Assembly: GCA_040954595.2 (NCBI GenBank)
Contig: CM082584.2
Span: 11,656,001-11,720,000, forward strand
DNA length: 64,000 nt
Source: Balanoglossus misakiensis
Lineage: Eukaryota; Hemichordata
Direction: 5' to 3'
In this document: positions 37,106 through 49,172 of the stretch, in pieces
Position numbering within the stretch: the stretch's first letter is position 1
Layout of the letters: each line of letters starts with the position of its first letter
Translations under genes and position numbers: made by a program
Notes under the pieces: generated by a model
Seen by the model: the letters and a program-made list of their open reading frames with translations, nothing else
Database searches by the model: none
What the model was told of the DNA's origin: nothing

Positions 37106-39423
37106 CAATCATCTGCCGGGGCGTATCGTGTGTGTGTTTTGAGTAGTTGTCTCTGCGGAATAATGACACCGTCTGTCGTCCCCGGCAACAAAAGGAGCAA
37201 TCATTGATTTGCACCTGTAGTGGGCGAAACCGAATATCTGGGCGAGGTGTGCAATCCGCACTCGGCATGCAGGCGAGGCGAGTGAATCAGTACCTAGGGG
37301 TTGTCGAGTCATCTCACTCGCCCTAGTGAGAATTACGTGGCCTTTACAAACTGTATCGAAAATTCATAGCGTGGATCTCAGCGGATGGCTAATACACGTG
37401 TGTGCCTGTTCGCTTCTTTGCGCATTCGACACGAGGCAGGTTGACCCTCAGCGCTTGGGAGAAGATACGGCAATAAGGTATATCATCGCAGATGTACTAA
37501 TGGGCAATCGTTAACAGCCTACATCGATGTGATAAAATCCAAACTATTTGATGTAGATCATTGGATTTGTTGAACTGTGGGTCAACTAAAACATGCCAAT
37601 CAAGACAGCATACTAGAACATGCAGTCAGCTGGGAAATGAAATAGAGGGGGACGCGCACGTTCTTCATGTCCATGTTTTCCACACACACAAAAAAAGTTC
37701 CTGAGAATTTCATCAAATCGTTGCATGCGTCACACAAATCACACAACGATGACGAGGTCTAAGCCACCCAGTCCACAAATAAGTTTCAAATGTCATTTCG
37801 AAATCGCCGGCTGAAATCAACAACTAAATCTCTGCTTTGTGCATGACTTGCGACTGCATTAAGGCCTAAATCCTGCCTGTTCTGAAAGTGATGTGCATTA
37901 TGCAGAAGCTGTCCTCTGCAGGCATCCATCCCCTTCACACAAAGCTGCAGGGTATAGCCAGTGAGCTGCACAACTGAGAATTCAACTCAGAATAAATTGT
38001 CGTACCCAGAGAGCGTGTGCCGACTGCAACTTTCAAGTCGGCGGGAACACAGCAATATATATCAGTCGGCCCTGAAGACTTTTATTCTCAGGAGTCTGTG
38101 ACGCCGGGTGCAAAAAAATTCCTGCCATAAATTGATATCTATGAGCTAAGAAAATACTTAAATTTGAATAATTAGAAATGAAATTAGCTCATATGTTTCA
38201 GGGGAAAAGTCTATTTTCGGGGGAAAGCCTTAATTTTCACAGGCACAATGCAGCTGTGCTGAAGGTAACAGAAAATTTAATTTCGCGTTTTCACTTTGGC
38301 ATTTTCACAGCTTCTTCTAAAAAGCAAAATGTCAATTTTTTCACCTATACCCTCAACCAACCCGACTTTCTGCCAGAATCATGTACACACACACACACCA
38401 CAATTTCCCCACGAGGATTGATGCCTTTAATTTATTTTCTTGGCTCCGGCCATTTGTTTTATTTTTTCAGTGAGTTATTATCCTGGCTCTGGGCGACGAA
38501 TGCAAAACCACTCTTTTCTGCTCTTTGCCTAGTCTATAAGTCAATTGCAGTCTTGATCTTCGGTGGAGATAGCGCGTTTTAAATCACACACAAAGTGATC
38601 TATAGACTGCCTAACTGCTGGACTTGAGTTGAGTTACAGAGTAGGCGATCGAAACACAGAAAACTTGTAAGAGTTCCTGCATTTGTATGCGCATCAAAAC
38701 GCGCACCTACGTATATAAGCCACTGCACCGAGTTTTGCTACGGTTGGATAAAAAGTGATGCCCTCCAGTCAAATGACTAACTCTGCCACGTTTAATGATA
38801 TCACTATGAAAACACAATGTAAAATTAAACCATTCTTCTAATCAGAGTTCCTGAAGTGTGAGAAAAATATCTATTGTGTTGGCGATTGGTTCTTGGGGGC
38901 AAAAAAAGAGACGATGGAGGCAACAGGAGCTGGGGCCAGTGACAGCTTTTGTTTGAAAGTGCAGAAAACAAGACGATCTACGTCTGTCTGCAAGGTATGA
39001 GGATTAAATGCCCTGCATACAGAACACCAGGTGCTTTCCCTGCAACGAACCACTGCAACTGTAAACCTGAATGTACGATCCAGTTTCCAGATTGCACCCT
39101 GGCCGAGCCGTCGTCTAATTACCATTGATCGGTTCATCTTCCCCCCAAACGTCACCTGACTCACAGATTACGTTTTTCACAACAAGTAATTTGATCTGCG
39201 CTCGTTTTCTCACTGGAGGCTGAAGACACACTCATCATCTGCTGCAGACTGCCTCGTCTACACGCAAGGTTGATCTAACCCTGTAGATCAATTTTCTCTC
39301 TCCGTCTCCGGGAGATTCTCTCACACCTGACAGGGCTCTCATGCACAGCCACTATTGGCAAACTTCTACAGTCAGTTCAACTTTACACATATCAGCTGCA
39401 ACAACAACTGAGACATTTCTAGC

Positions 39424-39510
39424 CCTTTCCACCCCTATTCCAGAGTAAATGGGACCACCGCTTCCATTGAAAACCATTGGGCTGAACCAAAAGCATCTAA
39501 TGATCAGGTT
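39424..39510 (-). mobile_element. probable diverged third copy of the small MITE-like repeat
   Basis: Read on the minus strand it shares the order of the other two copies. In plus orientation the landmarks are AGCCCTTTCCACCCCTATTC, then a GGGACCA block, then CCATTGAAAACCATTGGGCT and GAACCAAA. These correspond to the reverse complement of copy B (CCCTTGCACTCCCAT, GGTCCAAC, GAAAGCAGTGGATTTGGACC). It is more diverged than A and B and its right end is unclear. Confidence 0.4.
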
Positions 39511-42500
39511 GAAATGTCCCAATTTATTTCTTAAGAGCAACATCCTGTTGAAATAAAACTTTCACTCATATAGAAACCTTCCTACACTTAAAAAGTCTAA
39601 GAACTGTGAAGTTAATATCACAGGATGAAATTCCAGTGAGATCTGGGTTATTGTGAAAATCAACAAGCTCAGCTTTGGGATACCAAGAATAATTAACCCA
39701 TAGACGGCAAAATCACTCAAATGTGGAGCCAAGCCGCCTTGCTATCAATCTTCCTGAAAAAATTCAAACTTGGGAATATTTTCCAATAATATCAGGATGC
39801 ACTGGAATGATACGCTTGTGTCAATTATGCTGCACGGCTACACATGTGGGAGATGGTTTATGATTGATGCGTTTGTACCTGTCATACAACAAAAAAACCT
39901 GTGCATGACACCTTCGCTGTCTGACAGACGAAACATGCTTGCCTTTTGGGTAAACTCATGAATGATGTAAACGCATAGAAACATCACCACTGAAATAACA
40001 GTACTGACTTAAGTTAATATTGTCCATGCAAAAAAAAGTTCAGGAGTAGATTTCCATTCTTTGAATGACATACACTTTATTGTTTTTGTTTCATTTTCAT
40101 TCACCAGCTGTGCTTGAGTAATTAATACTCTTTTACAAGTAACTCGGCAGAATTCCGGTATGAGTTTCATTAACAATACATGTAGTTTGTTGAAGAAATG
40201 TGAAAACTGAAATAATCTGTGAAATTCTCACAATTTGAACACCTTGCAGTCATAATTCTTTACTCTCTGACTAGATGAACCAATCTATCAACCATGATTT
40301 TCACCACTCACACAATGTGCTCATTCCCACTTGTTTAAGAAATAACATTAAAAAATAATGTATATCAGAAAACAAAATAGAAATTTACCTTGCATCAAAA
40401 ATATTATCCCTGTCCCCTCAGGACGGCAAAGTGATATTACACAGGGTAGCAATTTTAGTCTTCACAATAAGCAAAGCTTAGAAAAACCATCGGTAATCTA
40501 TCTCTGTACCTTGATAATGGAAAATTGCAATGGAGTTCTCAATGCCCCTTTGTGTTTACAAAGTAATTGAAAACTATTATACACTGGATATTTCGGTCAA
40601 ATTTTACGTCATTTCATTTACAAATGCGTGACAGCAATGCAGTCAGCTACACTTCAGTATGCGAAATTTACACATATTAAATTTCAAAAGGAAAATAAAA
40701 AGAAGTCCATTGTGTTTTCTTGTTGGTTGATGCTGACTGAATTATTAATTGTTCTCATAAAAAAACACGACTTTTTATTCACGACTGATCCACCATGAAT
40801 GAAACCAGGTTTCTAATTTGATGAGTTTGATGAAAAACGTCTCACAAAATCTACCTGCCTCTTTCATAACATTTCTATTAATGTCACCAACCACAGAAAG
40901 ACAAAGGGGAAGCTTTATTTCGCAGTCAAAAATTACTTCACTGCATTATGAAAACTTTTTGCAACGTGATGAATGGTCCAAGATAATGAAATGCCATCTA
41001 TAGTAAAGCATATCAATCTCATTTATAATATTGCTATTCCTGTTATCCTCAAAAAAATGAACAAAGGCCCATGCAGTCGATGATGTGACCTTTTCTTTTC
41101 ATTTCTTTCCATGCGACATATATTCTCGATATGCAGATTTTTCTATCGTTCTATCAATTTTATTCTTTGCGTTATTGGTAACCTGAGACGCATTGAAAAG
41201 ATTGGATATATTTTACGTTGTCTTGTTGAGCAAACTTTTACGGCATTGTTTTAATGACGGCAAGAGAGGTCACTAAATCATGTAATATCCAATAAAATCG
41301 CTATAATTCATTCTGAAATCCGCATTTATTCTTTGTGATATGATTATCTCGCTTGCTCAATATGTGACTCTAACCCCGCGAGGGCAGCTGATGCCAGCAG
41401 CATGATTGCAGGCACGTTTGCCTCGGGATTTTTCTTCGAAACGATTGCATCGCAGTGAATATGGTGTTAATCCGCGTTTTGGGGCGCTCGGTAGTTTAGA
41501 TTCGATACTTGAACGCCCCCTTCTCTAATCTAAGCGGTTGGCAACACTGAAAGTGTCCATGTGTGACGGCCTGGTGTTTGTTTTGTCGTCGGAGATGGAA
41601 CACTCGAAGGGACTGCACACAGACAGTGTACACACTAAAGTGTTTGCTGTTGCCTGTGCCTCGATTATGGCCGCACGGCGAGAGAGATTGGTCTCCAAGT
41701 ATTCGAGCATTTCGTAGTAACCCCCCGCTTAATACACTGACTCAACTTGAGTAAATTGAATTTGGTGTCTGGGTGAGTGTGATAAATGACGGGCATTGGA
41801 GACACTGGGAGGAGATGGGTAAATAGCAAATACCGGCTCGAGATCTGTCTTGAGATCAGTCTGCAGGAAACCGGATAAGAGCACAAACACTTTCTTAAAC
41901 ATATAAACAAGAAACCTTGTCAGAAAGCAAATCGGCAGGCACTCCAGGGACAGATGGATATACCGGACTTTACACGGATATCCCGCATGCCAGGTTGCAC
42001 AGTTCGGAGAATTTTAAGTCTAAGATTTAATGTACAACTGTCAAAGCATCTATCAAATTGGCACGGCCTACTCTCTTGGGGGGACAACCTTACCCCTGCA
42101 GAATTACGAACCCTAATCACGCCTGTGGATGCGCTTGATACAAATTGTCGGGTTACAGACTTTACTATCCTAGTTCAAGTTACAAGACTTTTATTTGTCC
42201 TCTGGGCTTGCAAAAATACCTTTTATGACAGATTTTATAAATTGGACCCCATTGGGTGGTGGATTTAGGAAAAATATGTTCAGCCTACTGGGAGTTTTGA
42301 CAACAAGATGCTTGAGGTCAGGCTAGGTCACTGCATCCGTACCTTGAACATGATCTATACTTTGAAGTTTCCGAGTTGCAACGCCGTAAAAAAAGGATTG
42401 CAGTAAATCATTCATAGTCTTTTTAAGCTTGGATGCAAACAACTTAGAGATGAGAAGCGTTTCCCTTGACAATTTTGAGATCACAAGACAACAAAAAACA

Positions 42501-43692
42501 AGGGCAAATGCTGAATAGCAAATCTGAATGCATGATTTATACCGGTTACAGGTAAATAAAACATGAAGCCAAGGGGAAAAGTCGAACGAAGACGTACACT
42601 ATGGTGAAATATTGCTCTATAGCGCTTTATAGAATATACCAGTAATTAGGATGTGTTTTAAACAAAATGCAACCAATTCAATATTGCAAATCATCTTTAG
42701 CGGTCCCAAAACACGAGAGCATGGCTTCCATGCCTCGCCCCGCTTGTCTCACTGCACACAAAATGCAGAACAGAGCGGGCGATACACATCCACTGTCTCT
42801 ATGCTGCATGATTGACAGCTGGTTGCGCATCTGTAATTAGATAACGTGTCTGTCTGGAGGTGACCGTGATTTCCATGAACAAATTCTGCAGCATTGCATG
42901 CTGGGTAGGAAAGGCCACCGTGCGCCATTTAAAATTACAAGAAGTGCTCCTGCACACAAAAAATGTATCTGAGAGGGAGATCCAAGACAGGTCCTAATTG
43001 TTGACTATCAGTTTTACCAAATTTTGTATTCTTTACCTGTAATTTCTACAGAAGACGCTTCTGTTGTATTTATTCCCACCAGTCTAATCTCACTCGAAAA
43101 ACCCTAATCGAATCGCCAATTATTTGCCCCATCAATCTAATTCAACTTCAAACTACAATGCAGACTGTACACCAATCCAAGACATAATCCAATTCCAGCC
43201 CATCTACAATTTCTCCCACGATCTCAAGGTATAGTCGACCAGATTGAAGATCCAATATTGACACGATTCTTAACTACGGTTTTCGCATTCAACTCCCAAC
43301 AAGAAGACTGTAACTACCCTTGACCTAAATATGAATCTATGCTCAGCTGGCAAATATATTATTGATGATACCAAGTTTTTGTGTTTTCTACAGAAGCCTT
43401 CAATGTTCAGAACCACCCTTGAACCCCTGTTTTACCGTATGTGGTTCCATCATCAAAGTTGAAAACTATGGAGTGGGCCAGACCACTCTGCTCACTGGGT
43501 TAAAATACTCTCCCTTTGCTATGAGAACCTATTGTACTCAATCCTATTTCCCATCAGTCAAAATGACATGAATGTTTCTGCACACAAAGTACAACTTCAC
43601 AAAACTTGGAGCAGCATCTTGAGTGTACGCAGCTAAATCAACACATCATTCACAAATGTGTCATTTTGCTGCAGCTGAAAAACTTAAAAATA
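39511..43692. other. noncoding desert segment
   Basis: No gene is recognised. The stretch 43,083-43,205 repeats CTAATC, CAATC and AATCC words (bicoid-class homeodomain-like). The rest is AT-rich. Confidence 0.55.
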
Positions 43693-43838
43693 TTTCTTAT
43701 GTTTTTTCTTTAAGAAAAATATAAAAACCGCAATAGTTTTGCTGACGTCGGCAAAAATATAAACATTTCTCATGTTTTTCTTTGAGAAAAATATGAACAC
43801 CGCAATATTTTGCTGACGTCGGCAAAAAATATGAACAC
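43693..43838. repeat. 73-bp tandem duplication carrying a TGACGTC core
   Basis: Two adjacent units of about 73 bp begin at 43693 (TTTCTTATGTTTTTTCTTTA) and 43766 (TTTCTCATGTTTTTCTTTGA). Each contains AAGAAAAATAT or GAGAAAAATAT, an ACCGCAATA block and GCTGACGTCGGC, a near-palindrome with a CRE-type TGACGTC. A fragment of the unit end (AATATGAACACC) follows. Units differ at several positions, so the duplication is not very recent. Confidence 0.8.
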
Positions 43839-44621
43839 CATAGGGGTACTCACCAATTTGACTGACCGCCCACAGAGGAGAGATTTTCTGTCATGACGCT
43901 TAGCAACAGGAGGCCATCTTGAAATATGCGTTCTTTCTCTGCCGGTCACCAGGCGCACTAAACAACGTGATATTCTGGTCAATTTACGCAAACATCAGGT
44001 TTTATAGAAATTCATCTGGCAAGGGTGAAGGAAAACGGTGACTTCCTCACGTGCACTTTAACCGTAGTATCACAAATCTACCTGCAGCAACATAAAACAA
44101 TAAAAACTTTGTGAAAGCGTGCAAGTTTGCGAAAAAGATTGAAATACTAATACCTAATTTCCAAGAAAAATATTTGCAATCTCTCAAAGTGTGTGAGTAT
44201 ATATATATTTCACATTGATTTTCTTTCAGACAATTTACATACAGACCAATCAGTGATTGAAAAAATACATATAGTCTACATGTATACTATGATTTTGACG
44301 CTCACAAGGGTACTTGGAAGAAATTAATAAAGAATTTTTCACTTCAGGAGTAATTTTAATTCTTCTCTTTGTGATGAAGTTGACAATTGGCGGCAAGGAG
44401 ATGCCCATTTAAGATGGAGAGCAGCTGCAGGTAATATGGTCCTCTTGAAATCGTGCCTAACAAGGAAATTGGATGATTGTCTAAAGTTGCTAGTGTAGTA
44501 GCCGTGAGAGGTGTTAGAGTCTGTGTTTTTCTTTCTTGAGGACCTTCGAGAATGGGTGGTTTCCGATTATAGATGCCATTGACTTTGATGGTAAGCAATT
44601 GGTCGGTGTGCCACCAAGTGT

Positions 44622-44723
44622 GTTTGAACCCTTTCACCACTATGGTTTGGTCCAAATCCACTGCTTTCTATGGTAAAGTTGGACCTATAGAGAGGGAAAT
44701 GGGAGTGCAAGGGTTTTAGTAAG
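44622..44723 (+). mobile_element. small MITE-like repeat, copy B
   Basis: It begins TTTGAACCCTTTCACCACTA and ends GGGAGTGCAAGGGTTTTAG, so its termini are imperfect inverted repeats. It aligns over its whole length to copy A at 9,982 with many point differences, so the insertions are old. The flanks of the two copies are unrelated. Confidence 0.65.
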
Positions 44724-47700
44724 CAGCCAGTCAGTGATGAGGCAAGAAACATATGAGAGAGCTCGCTTATCTTTTTTGTTCACTTAATATCTTTTCTTGT
44801 CTTTTTTATGCATGAAAGTAACCTTTAATGGTAGCGTTTTCTTATTTTGTAATTTTATGGATAGTTATCTTGAAGGAGCCCTGTTAATAGTTTGAAATAA
44901 CTTCGACCACGTGGCTTGCAGTGGTGGATTTTGTCTGTCATTCCACACACAGAACAGCTCTCCAAGGGTCGTACTTTGTCATTCTGCATGTCAGGGTCTG
45001 GAAGTCGCGGGTAATTACGTATTCCAGTGGTTCTTCCGAGACTGCCGTCTATAATTCCGTATGCCAGTGGTTGGGCAAAGAGGCTGATAATGAGAGTAAT
45101 GTACGCTAAGATGCACGATTACAGACTGGGCCCGGTGTCTTCGCAGAATATCAATGAGCTGGCATCATGAATATTACAACTTTATTCACCATGACACAGC
45201 TGCAAATATAATTCCATCATCAATCTCTTCTTCAGAGAGCTATCTTTTTCAATTTGCACGTACGAGCGTCCTAGTGTTTTTTATTTTAAAATTAACGAGC
45301 TTAGAAATTCTTAGAATTTGGAAATTTATTGATGAGGAAGTCATGTGTGCACGGAATTATATTTTTGGCATAAAACACTTTCAAGTTGATAACTTGGTAC
45401 TGGAGAAAAATGCAAACTTGAAGGTTGACTGAGGATGCTTATCACTGATGGTATCTTGATAAAATGCTGCTGTGGGGTTTGTAAAAAAGTATAAAACTGC
45501 CACAATATATCACAAGAAGACATTCCCCATTGCATGGACAAATATTTGCCTTTGAAATTGAAAGTTTTTTTTCATGCACCAAGTACATGTATGCTGAAAG
45601 GGCATCAGGTCATTTAACTGTAATGATAAATATGCAATTTCAAATTTCTTTTAATGAGTACACTGGTAATGTGTGAGTGTGTGTGTTTGGAGTGAAGATT
45701 GGAGAAACGAGTTGCTGTACAGACAGGAGAAAGCATCTCATTCAACTGTCTCTGGTTGCCCATGACAATTCTGAATAAACACTGTTCGTGGAATATTTTT
45801 TGGCATAATAGAATGTTCCGTGTAATAATGATAAATGGGTAATCTCCAGCAAGATCGCAGCCTACAGTGTCAGAGATAGAACAGAGTTTGAAAGTACATG
45901 TAGACCTGAAATGGCACACTGAAAAATGTATTCAAACTATTTTGAAAGCAGAGCATCTTTGCTTTGAACCTGATGGCAAAGTGGTACTAACATGAGGCAC
46001 GTTTCTAGTCACAAAACAAGACTTAAAGAAATCTGAAACAGTGGGGTATACGCGTGATCACGGGCGAAGGAGGACAGGAATTCACAGGTAAAAATGGAAT
46101 CCACAAAGACGAAAATCCTGACTAATTGGCCGTAGACACAGCCGAGGCGGAATGAAATCAACGCTGGCAAGATGACAACAAACACACGGGTAATTACTGA
46201 AGCCAGTGCAGATACACAATGCTGAGACTGATTCAATTACTGCCTACAATTGCATTGTCAGGGAGAAATGGATTAGCAGGCAGCCTGGAAACAAAATCAT
46301 TTTTTTTTGCGTGAGAGAGAGTGAGAGAAACACGGCTAGCCTTTTGCACAGCGGATGAACAGCACGTCACGTCTGCACACCCCCGGTTGGAGGAATCCAT
46401 GCAAGAATGCCAGACGAGATTCCGATTGTGTTCGCATATATTACAGAATTGGATTAGACGGCTTAGCTGAGTTATGATATTAAAGAAAATATCCAGCAAT
46501 CAGAGACGACAATGGAGCGGTGTAATGAAGCTATCTGCTAATACCGGGGTGATATTGACGACATCCCGATGAAAATCACACTGGAACGGAACTATCAAAA
46601 TAGATTAGGGAAACATGAAAGCTTTTTGAAACACTGCACGTTCCAATGACATGTCAGTACACTGTACACGAATCTCGTACAGCTCACAAAAAAATACACA
46701 CCTTCGCTGACTCACGTCATAAAAAACCTTGTCGCTGATAATACAGTTCCCCTATAATCACGGCTCTTAATGCCTTAAAATCATTCATTTAACGCGTAAT
46801 TGTAATTATATACTCCATTCGAATGCAAAATCGATGATTAAACAGCTTTTTGAATGGGTAGGAATTTTACGGAAAGCAGGCACTGCAGCAAAGCTATGTG
46901 GGATGTAGGAGAGCATTTCAAGTCTAGTCAGACTGTACGATCTTATTCATGTCATGCACACTGCAACTGTCTGCGTAAAACCTGCAGAGAAAACAAAGTA
47001 GAATGCGCAAAGTTTCAACATCAACCGTTTTTCAATATTTCAGCTTGAGAGCATTTCTGTTTTGACTGGGGTGGGGATTGGGGGGAGGGGCAGCGCGAGT
47101 GCCTGGAATTATTAAAGGAACTGTCAGTGAACAACATTTTGTGTCGTGGGATGATGATAACTGAGTTCGATATCACAAGGTGATTCCATTCTGGTCATGT
47201 ACACAAAGCCAGGGGAATAAGGTCTCCCTGGACTCATCTATCTGTGTTTGACATTTTGAACCCCGACTCAGGGTAAAGCTTGTCCAACTGAGACCGCTAC
47301 ATGGCTAGGTCTCATTTGGGTCTCTGCTTGCGTAGTGTCTATCACTCAAAGCTTGCTATTCGTCCCAGTTCCAGCTACTTTCCTTGTTTCACATGCTCAC
47401 AGCATTCATGCCTCATAATTTTTTCCCATGTTCATTTTTATTTTATATTTTACATACTACATTGTGAGGGTATATCTCCTCAAACTGCTCAAATGTCTGC
47501 GTCAGTACCAACCCGTCCAAAATCAATACCAGCTGAATTAAAAACATGGTTCAATTTAACAAGGCATTTTGGTCCAATTGTTAGATAAGGTAACTTTACA
47601 AAACTTCCCACTGACTGTATCCCATGATTCTTTGCCAAATCATAACTTCTAACTACCTTTCTTTGAAATCGCTCTCTCTCAATCACTCAAAAAAAATCAC

Positions 47701-49099
47701 TCCCTTTCCATCAAGTTTCTTTCTGTCTAATCTCAATATTAAATCCAAAGTCTTTCCTGTTTTCTTGAAGAAATTCCTCATTTCCATCTAAATCCATTTA
47801 TTCATCTTTCTTTCTTTCTCTCTCTCTCTCCCTATAGCCTTGTCAATCCCTCCCTCCCCTCCCCCCAGCCTCAACAAAAAATATGTTCGGTAGAGTCAGT
47901 AAGTACAGGCATATCCCCACTGTGACGCCAACAGCCAAACTGTTTAAATTCCTCTTAAATTTGACTCTGTCTATGGTCTGCAATCAATAATAGCTGACCT
48001 GCCTGACCTCCCCTTTGTTATTATTCTCAGTTACCGGATTAAAACCACGTCAAGCGCGTAACTGCCCCCACTGCTTCGAAACACCGACTGTCAACCTCGG
48101 CACGCTGCCTCTGAAAGGGCGAGCGAAGGAGCAAAAAATGTTCAAATCAAACGTGGTGATATTTGGGCAACAAAACAGTCGTTTCTGTAGCAGCGAGTTT
48201 TCACAAGCGTGGGTTCTGACAGCGCGGTTGAGATAGCTTCACGTTTGTAACGAAGGCACTTTCGCAGACCACGGAGTGATTTGCCAATGCATGGAAATAT
48301 TATGGTGAACACGCTGAGAAAAGTGGCACTAAGTGTTGGATGCGTTTAATGTCTGAGTCTGATGTTTGACCTTGCGATGACATTCTATGATTTGAATATT
48401 TTAGGCTGTACATCAGTCAGATTATTGACGTTAGATAGCTACCTTCCCTACTCGGGGTGTACATCAATAAATGGTTATCTTGGAATACGTGACAACTTTA
48501 GCAATAGACCGTTACTCTACATGCCTACCATGAAGCAAACTCTGCTGAAACACCACAATCTTCAATAATTTGTCACAAAGAATCTCTGCCATTTCTTTTC
48601 TTTAAACCCCAAAGGGATGAAACCATACCCATCCCGTTTGCAAGGTTTGAGGTAAAAACGATATATATTTTTCTGTGTGTGGAAACTTCTGATTAATTCT
48701 TATTTGCGGTAAAATCCAGTAAATGAAAGAAAAGAGAGATCATGAGCTCAACTTAAATGATGTATCTGAAAATGGAAAGTGGGCTTTCGATGGATAGTGG
48801 TCATTTTATTAAGTATTGAGATGAGATTACCGTTTATATCCTATATCTGCACATCTGCGTTTTTGCTGATTGATTCAGGGCGAGAACAAGCGAAAAATCC
48901 AAACATTTATTGTCAAATTTTACAGGATGCAAGAAAAAATTATTAGCCTCAAAATTAAGTTTGGAATAATTAGATCTTTTCCTCATTTGTCTACAGTCAT
49001 TGATTTTAAAATAATAAGTTTTTTTAATCTAGTTTGTTGATTAGTTTCAGGGACCTGGTAATACCATCAGTGTCCACATGTCTCACAAGTTGGCCCTCG
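44724..49099. other. noncoding desert segment
   Basis: No gene is recognised. At 46,740-46,850 homeodomain-like words (TTAATG, GTAATTGTAATTA, GATTAAA) cluster next to CpG-containing sequence, making another conserved-element candidate. A pyrimidine microsatellite is at 47806. Confidence 0.55.
47806..47832. repeat. (TTTC)n / (TC)n microsatellite
   Basis: A pyrimidine-only run continues into a C/T-rich stretch up to about 47868. Confidence 0.85.
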
Positions 49100-49172
49100 T
49101 CTAATTAGATCATAGATTACACCCCAAAGTCTTCTAATTAGCTCTATTAGAAACTGTTTAATCTAATAGATC
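49100..49172. promoter_or_regulatory. dense homeodomain-type (TAATTA / TAATC) motif cluster
   Basis: TCTAATTAGA (49100-49109), TCTAATTAG (49133-49141), TCTATTAGA (49143-49151) and TTAATCTAATAGA (from about 49158) crowd into about 73 bp. Repetition of the extended core TCTAATTAG suggests paired homeodomain binding rather than mere AT-richness. This is a candidate enhancer core; no transcript evidence. Confidence 0.4.

Larger units (their letters stand above)
27294..39423. other. noncoding desert segment
   Basis: No gene is recognised over 12 kb. It holds G tracts (27605, 32361), an A tract (30335), a purine-biased plus strand at about 28,140-29,350 that could be transcribed noncoding sequence, and the consensus X-box (37092). 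A 134-codon plus frame at 38178-38582 includes a CA-repeat-derived His/Thr run and shows no domain. Confidence 0.6.

Noticed and set aside
38178-38582. A 134-codon plus-strand frame with hydrophobic stretches
   Set aside because: It includes a CA-repeat-derived His/Thr run and has no domain; homology or transcript evidence would be needed.
39273-39300. AACCCTGTAGATC resembling the miR-10/miR-100 seed region
   Set aside because: The bases diverge right after the match and the local fold is only a 7-bp stem (TTGATCT/AGATCAA). No microRNA precursor hairpin can be drawn.
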